DNA of 60,154 nucleotides, taken from contig CALXQK010000014.1 of assembly GCA_944390745.1 (NCBI GenBank), forward strand, positions 1-60,154, written 5' to 3'. Source of the stretch: an uncultured Duodenibacillus sp. GTDB lineage: Bacteria > Pseudomonadota > Gammaproteobacteria > Burkholderiales > Burkholderiaceae_F. Of this stretch, positions 55,948 through 60,154 are shown in pieces. The position numbers were made by a program, and so were the translations under genes. The notes under the pieces were generated by a model. That model searched no databases. It was not told where the DNA came from and worked only from the letters and a program-made list of their open reading frames with translations. The number at the start of each line of letters is the position of its first letter. Position 1 is the stretch's first letter.

Positions 55948-57024
55948 TCAAGCCTTCCTCTGGTGATAACGCCGGGAATAGGCGTGCACCTCGTCGGCAA
56001 GGATCGCCACAGCCTCGGGGTCGGTATGCTGGCTGATGCCGTGGCCGAGATTAAAGACATGGCCGCCTGTGCCCGTCTCGCCGAAACTGTCGAGCACGCG
56101 GCGCGCCTCGCGCCGGATAGCCTCCTCCCCGGCAAAAAGAACCATCGGATCAAGATTGCCCTGAAGGCTCACGGCGTCGCGGGTGCGCGCACGCGCCTGC
56201 GCAAGGTTCACCGTCCAGTCGACGCCCACGCAGTCGCAGCCGCTTTCGGCGATGGCCTCAAGCCAGGCGCCGCCGCCCTTGGTAAAGAGAATCACCGGCA
56301 CGCGCTTGCCCTCGTTTTCCTTGATGAGGCCCTCGAGAATGCGCTTCATGTAGCGCAGCGAGAACTCCTCAAAGCACCCGTCGGCAAGCGCTCCGCCCCA
56401 GGTATCGAAGATCTGCAGCGCCTGCGCGCCTGCACGAACCTGCGCGTTGAGATACTCGGTCACCGCACGGGCATTGACCTCGAGAATGCGGTGCAGAAGG
56501 TCGGGGCGCGCATACATCATCTTCTTGATGGTCGCGAAGTCCTTGGAACTTCCGCCCTCGACCATGTAGCAGGCCAGCGTAAAGGGCGAGCCGGAAAAGC
56601 CGATCAGCGGCACGCGGTTGTCGAGCGCGCGGCGGATGGTGCGCACGGCGTCGGTGACGTAGCGCAGTCTTTCCTCGGGATCGGGCACGAACAGCTTCGC
56701 GGCGGCCTCCTCGGTCTGCACAGGGTGCTCAAACACAGGCCCCTTGCCGGGCACAAAGCTCAGGCCGAGCCCCATGGCATCGGGCACGGTCAGGATGTCG
56801 GAAAAGAGAATGGCCGCATCCAGCCCGAAGCGCTCGACGGGCTGCAGCGTCACCTCGCAGGCGGCCTCGGGATCCTGGGCAAGCGCCATGAAGCTGCCCT
56901 TGCGCGTTCTCACGGCGTTGTACTCGGGCAGATAGCGCCCGGCCTGCCGCATCAGCCACAGCGGGGTATAGTCGGTCTGTTCGCGCTTGAGCGCACGCAA
57001 AAACGTATCGTTGACTGGCTTCAT
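55948..57024 (-). CDS. hemE: Uroporphyrinogen decarboxylase
   Basis: 358 residues. Converts uroporphyrinogen III to coproporphyrinogen III in heme synthesis. The signatures [15 protein letters not shown] and [16 protein letters not shown] are intact, and the catalytic Asp of [13 protein letters not shown] is present, with the C-terminal [12 protein letters not shown]. The ATG at 57022-57024 overlaps the start of the divergent DUF167 gene (CATG). No clear ribosome-binding site precedes it; the upstream DNA is T-rich. Confidence 0.97.
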   Translation of the reverse strand: MKPVNDTFLRALKREQTDYTPLWLMRQAGRYLPEYNAVRTRKGSFMALAQDPEAACEVTLQPVERFGLDAAILFSDILTVPDAMGLGLSFVPGKGPVFEHPVQTEEAAAKLFVPDPEERLRYVTDAVRTIRRALDNRVPLIGFSGSPFTLACYMVEGGSSKDFATIKKMMYARPDLLHRILEVNARAVTEYLNAQVRAGAQALQIFDTWGGALADGCFEEFSLRYMKRILEGLIKENEGKRVPVILFTKGGGAWLEAIAESGCDCVGVDWTVNLAQARARTRDAVSLQGNLDPMVLFAGEEAIRREARRVLDSFGETGTGGHVFNLGHGISQHTDPEAVAILADEVHAYSRRYHQRKA

Positions 57025-57421
57025 GGGTAAAACAAAAAGGGATAGGGAAAAAGTCGCCGGCGCGGCCGCGGGGGCTCGCGCCGGGGGCAATTGTGGCACG
57101 CCTGCAGCCGCGGCTGGCTTAAGCCCCTGCACGTGGCTTGCCGCCGTCCCGGAGGGCGTCGTCGTGAGCATTCACGCACAGCCGGGGGCCAGGCGCACGG
57201 CATCGGCCGGGATCTACGACGGCAGGCTCAAGGTTGCGCTTGCCGCACCGCCCGTGGACGGGCGCGCCAATGCGGCGCTGCAGGAGTTTCTCGCGCGCGA
57301 GGCAGGCGTTGCAAAATCCGCCGTCAGCCTGCTGAGCGGGCAGACCTCGCGCAGCAAGCGCTTTCTGGTGCGGGGCGCCGGGCTCGAGGAGCTTCGCGCC
57401 GCGCTCGATCCCGGAAACTGA
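57023..57421 (+). CDS. DUF167/YggU family protein
   Basis: 132 residues from ATG 57023, which overlaps the divergent hemE start by 2 bp. The family core begins near residue 38: [49 protein letters not shown], then [19 protein letters not shown]. The usual length is about 95-110, so the first about 30 residues (Ala/Gly-rich) are probably not conserved. The real start may be a later one, but no ribosome-binding site with a standard start codon stands out. Function is unknown. Confidence 0.8.
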   Translation: MGKTKRDREKVAGAAAGARAGGNCGTPAAAAGLSPCTWLAAVPEGVVVSIHAQPGARRTASAGIYDGRLKVALAAPPVDGRANAALQEFLAREAGVAKSAVSLLSGQTSRSKRFLVRGAGLEELRAALDPGN

Positions 57422-57481
57422 GGCGCCTTCATCTGAGGGGATGCGCCCGTGAGGGCGCCGCCAGGCCCGCGCTCAAGAAAA

Positions 57482-57901
57482 TCAGCGGATCACCAGCACG
57501 GGACGGTCAGCCGAGGCAAGCACCTTCTGGGTTTCCGAGCCCAGAATGAGGCTTCCCAGGGAGCCAAGACCGCGGCTAGCCATGACGATGAACCGCGCAT
57601 CATAGCGGCGCGCCACGGCAAGAATTCCCTGCCAGGGCGCCTGGCTGTGCTCGGCCACAAGCTCATAGCGAATGCCCGCGGCCTGCGCGGCATCGCGAAT
57701 GTAGTGCAGCCGCTCGCGCGTCTTGGGGTCCTCGTTCTCGAGCCCTCCCTCGACCGGGGCGCCAGAGACGCTCGTCATGCCCAGAAGCGGAAGATTAAGG
57801 CTCTTGGCAAGCTCAACAGCCGTATCCACGCCCTTTTCCGAGAGCGGGCTTCCGTCCGTGCAGACTTGAATGACATCGGTCAACTGATTCACTTCATCCA
57901 T
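57482..57901 (-). CDS. Universal stress protein (UspA family)
   Basis: 139 residues. The ATP-binding motif ASRGLGSLGSLILGSETQKVL (G-2x-G-9x-G-S type) is complete. The first strand carries VIQVCTDGSPLSEKGVDTAVELAKSL with the conserved Asp, and the end is VLVIR. Such proteins bind ATP or AMP and are induced under stress. The gene converges on DUF167 and lies 253 bp after atpC beyond the atp terminator, so it is probably a separate transcription unit. Confidence 0.93.
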   Translation of the reverse strand: MDEVNQLTDVIQVCTDGSPLSEKGVDTAVELAKSLNLPLLGMTSVSGAPVEGGLENEDPKTRERLHYIRDAAQAAGIRYELVAEHSQAPWQGILAVARRYDARFIVMASRGLGSLGSLILGSETQKVLASADRPVLVIR

Positions 57902-58039
57902 GGCTCGTTCCTTGTCTTGAGAAAGTTGGCGACGCGGCGCTTCTCCGGATCTGCTGCCGGTCCGGTCTCTCCGGCCGCCGTCAGGTTGATGCTAGCGCAG
58001 GTTGGCTCAGGTCGGGCGGCGCAGGAGCCCGAAAGGTGC

Positions 58040-58121
58040 AAAAAAAAAACGACGCGCCGCACCCTCTGCACCCGCCCTGCGGAGACAGCCCCGCGGTGCG
58101 GTTTTCGGTGCGCGCGTCGTT
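58040..58121 (-). terminator. Terminator of the atp operon
   Basis: Perfect 10-bp stem AACGACGCGC (58048-58057) / GCGCGTCGTT (58112-58121) with an extra CGCACC/GGTGCG inside. A long T run on the minus strand (58040-58049) partly overlaps the stem base. It lies 34 bp after the atpC stop. Confidence 0.85.
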
Positions 58122-58154
58122 CCCGGACTGAGGCACGCCGCAAGTGCGGTGTGA

Positions 58155-58565
58155 TCAGTGGCGCAGGCGGCGGATGTAGGCAAGCTGTGCGGACAGAGCA
58201 GCCATCGTCGCCTCGAGCTTGGCGATCTCGCGGTTGTTCTGGGCACGGGCGCGGCTCTGCCGGGCCTCTTCGAGCGCCTGCTTGGCCTTGGCCTCGTCGA
58301 GATCCTTGCTTCGGATTGCCGTATCGGCAAGAACCGTTACGCGATCAGGCTGAACCTCGAGGATGCCGCCGGCAACAAAGACATTCTCCTCCTTGCCCTC
58401 CTCGGTCTTGATGCGCACGGCACCAGGACGAATGCGGGTGATCAGAGGGACGTGTCCGGGCAGAATGCCGAGCTCACCCTCCTGGCCGGGAAGCGCGACG
58501 AACTTCGCCTCTCCCGAGAAGATGGCCGCTTCTGCGCTGACGACGTCAACAAAAATCTTAGCCAT
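58155..58565 (-). CDS. atpC: ATP synthase epsilon subunit
   Basis: 136 residues, a typical length. The epsilon N-terminal beta-sandwich begins [49 protein letters not shown], and the C-terminal helical hairpin is [40 protein letters not shown]. The subunit sits in the central stalk and can inhibit ATP hydrolysis. It is the last gene of the operon, 93 bp after atpD, with a hairpin between. Confidence 0.97.
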   Translation of the reverse strand: MAKIFVDVVSAEAAIFSGEAKFVALPGQEGELGILPGHVPLITRIRPGAVRIKTEEGKEENVFVAGGILEVQPDRVTVLADTAIRSKDLDEAKAKQALEEARQSRARAQNNREIAKLEATMAALSAQLAYIRRLRH

Positions 58566-58611
58566 AAGTTGCTCCGTTAAATCGGTACGACACCTCCCCG
58601 GCGCCGCGCGG

Positions 58612-58636
58612 CCCGTCCGACTGTCGCGGACGGGCG
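58612..58636. other. Intercistronic hairpin between atpD and atpC
   Basis: GCCCGTCCG (58612-58620) pairs perfectly with CGGACGGGC (58628-58636) around a 7-nt loop. There is no T tract, so mRNA processing or stabilisation is more likely than termination. Confidence 0.6.
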
Positions 58637-58658
58637 GGCGGCTCTGGAAAAGTGCTGA

Positions 58659-60077
<1,419 letters not shown>

Positions 60078-60087
60078 TCAAATCCAT

Positions 60088-60154
60088 TTAAGACACGGCG
60101 GCGGCACCACCGACGATTTCGGTGATTTCCTTCGTAATGCCGGCCTGACGGGTC
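60088..60154 (-). CDS. atpG: ATP synthase gamma subunit, C-terminal end only
   Basis: The last 21 residues, ending TRQAGITKEITEIVGGAAAVS, match the conserved gamma C-terminal helix that sits in the central shaft of F1. The rest of the gene lies outside the window. Confidence 0.93.
   Translation of the reverse strand, partial: TRQAGITKEITEIVGGAAAVS

Overview
The window is GC-rich chromosomal DNA with dense, mostly minus-strand housekeeping genes. I see no phage, insertion sequence or CRISPR array. Gene order points to a betaproteobacterium of the Burkholderiales: tRNA-Tyr/Gly/Thr followed by tuf, DUF971-ubiE-Tim44, and the atp operon next to hemE and priA. A host-associated Sutterellaceae-like lineage fits the quinol bd oxidase, DctA and DcuC dicarboxylate transporters and absence of sugar catabolism genes. 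That family-level assignment is inference.

Layout. 1-0.7 kb: tRNA-tuf operon with a near-consensus promoter. 0.9-4.3 kb: small membrane and periplasmic proteins, an alpha/beta hydrolase, and a Cys-rich PAS/AAA+ regulator lacking the sigma-54 contact loop. 4.6-8.5 kb: bd oxidase cluster cydP-cydA-cydB-cydX-ybgE plus a truncated globin. 8.6-12.4 kb: yaeQ, an AEC carrier, a FadL porin and a DUF4870 protein. 12.7-20.4 kb: polyphosphate kinase with a basic tail, a QseBC-like two-component pair, an M20 peptidase and a DegP-type protease. 20.5-28.6 kb: dctA and a tripartite RND efflux operon ending in its own TetR gene, with a matching palindrome at the promoter. 28.9-35 kb: glmU-glmS-eamA and the yjiH-yjiG pair. 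35.1-37.7 kb: an ArsR-rhodanese fusion regulator with a TDT/SLAC1 anion channel, then a HAD phosphatase. 38-44 kb: a glycerol-3-phosphate/glycerophosphodiester-type ABC transporter with a metallophosphoesterase, headed by a GlpP-type antiterminator. 44.3-50 kb: DcuC, an argininosuccinate-lyase-like enzyme, a divergent LysR regulator and a sodium:solute symporter. 50.6-57.4 kb: Tim44-like protein, ubiE, DUF971, tRNA-Arg, priA, a DnaA-box-rich AT-rich intergenic region, hemE and DUF167. 57.5-60.2 kb: a universal stress protein and the end of the atp operon (atpC, atpD, partial atpG).

How they work together. Most genes serve respiration and energy (cyd, ubiE, hemE, atp), C4-dicarboxylate traffic (DctA, DcuC, a probable fumarate-releasing lyase), envelope homeostasis (glmU/S, DegP, FadL, RND efflux) and sulfur or phosphate acquisition. 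The items most worth following up are the DnaA-box cluster between priA and hemE, the GlpP-headed transporter operon, the ArsR-rhodanese/TDT operon with its operator over the promoter, the divergent lyase next to dcuC, and the non-canonical AAA+ regulator.
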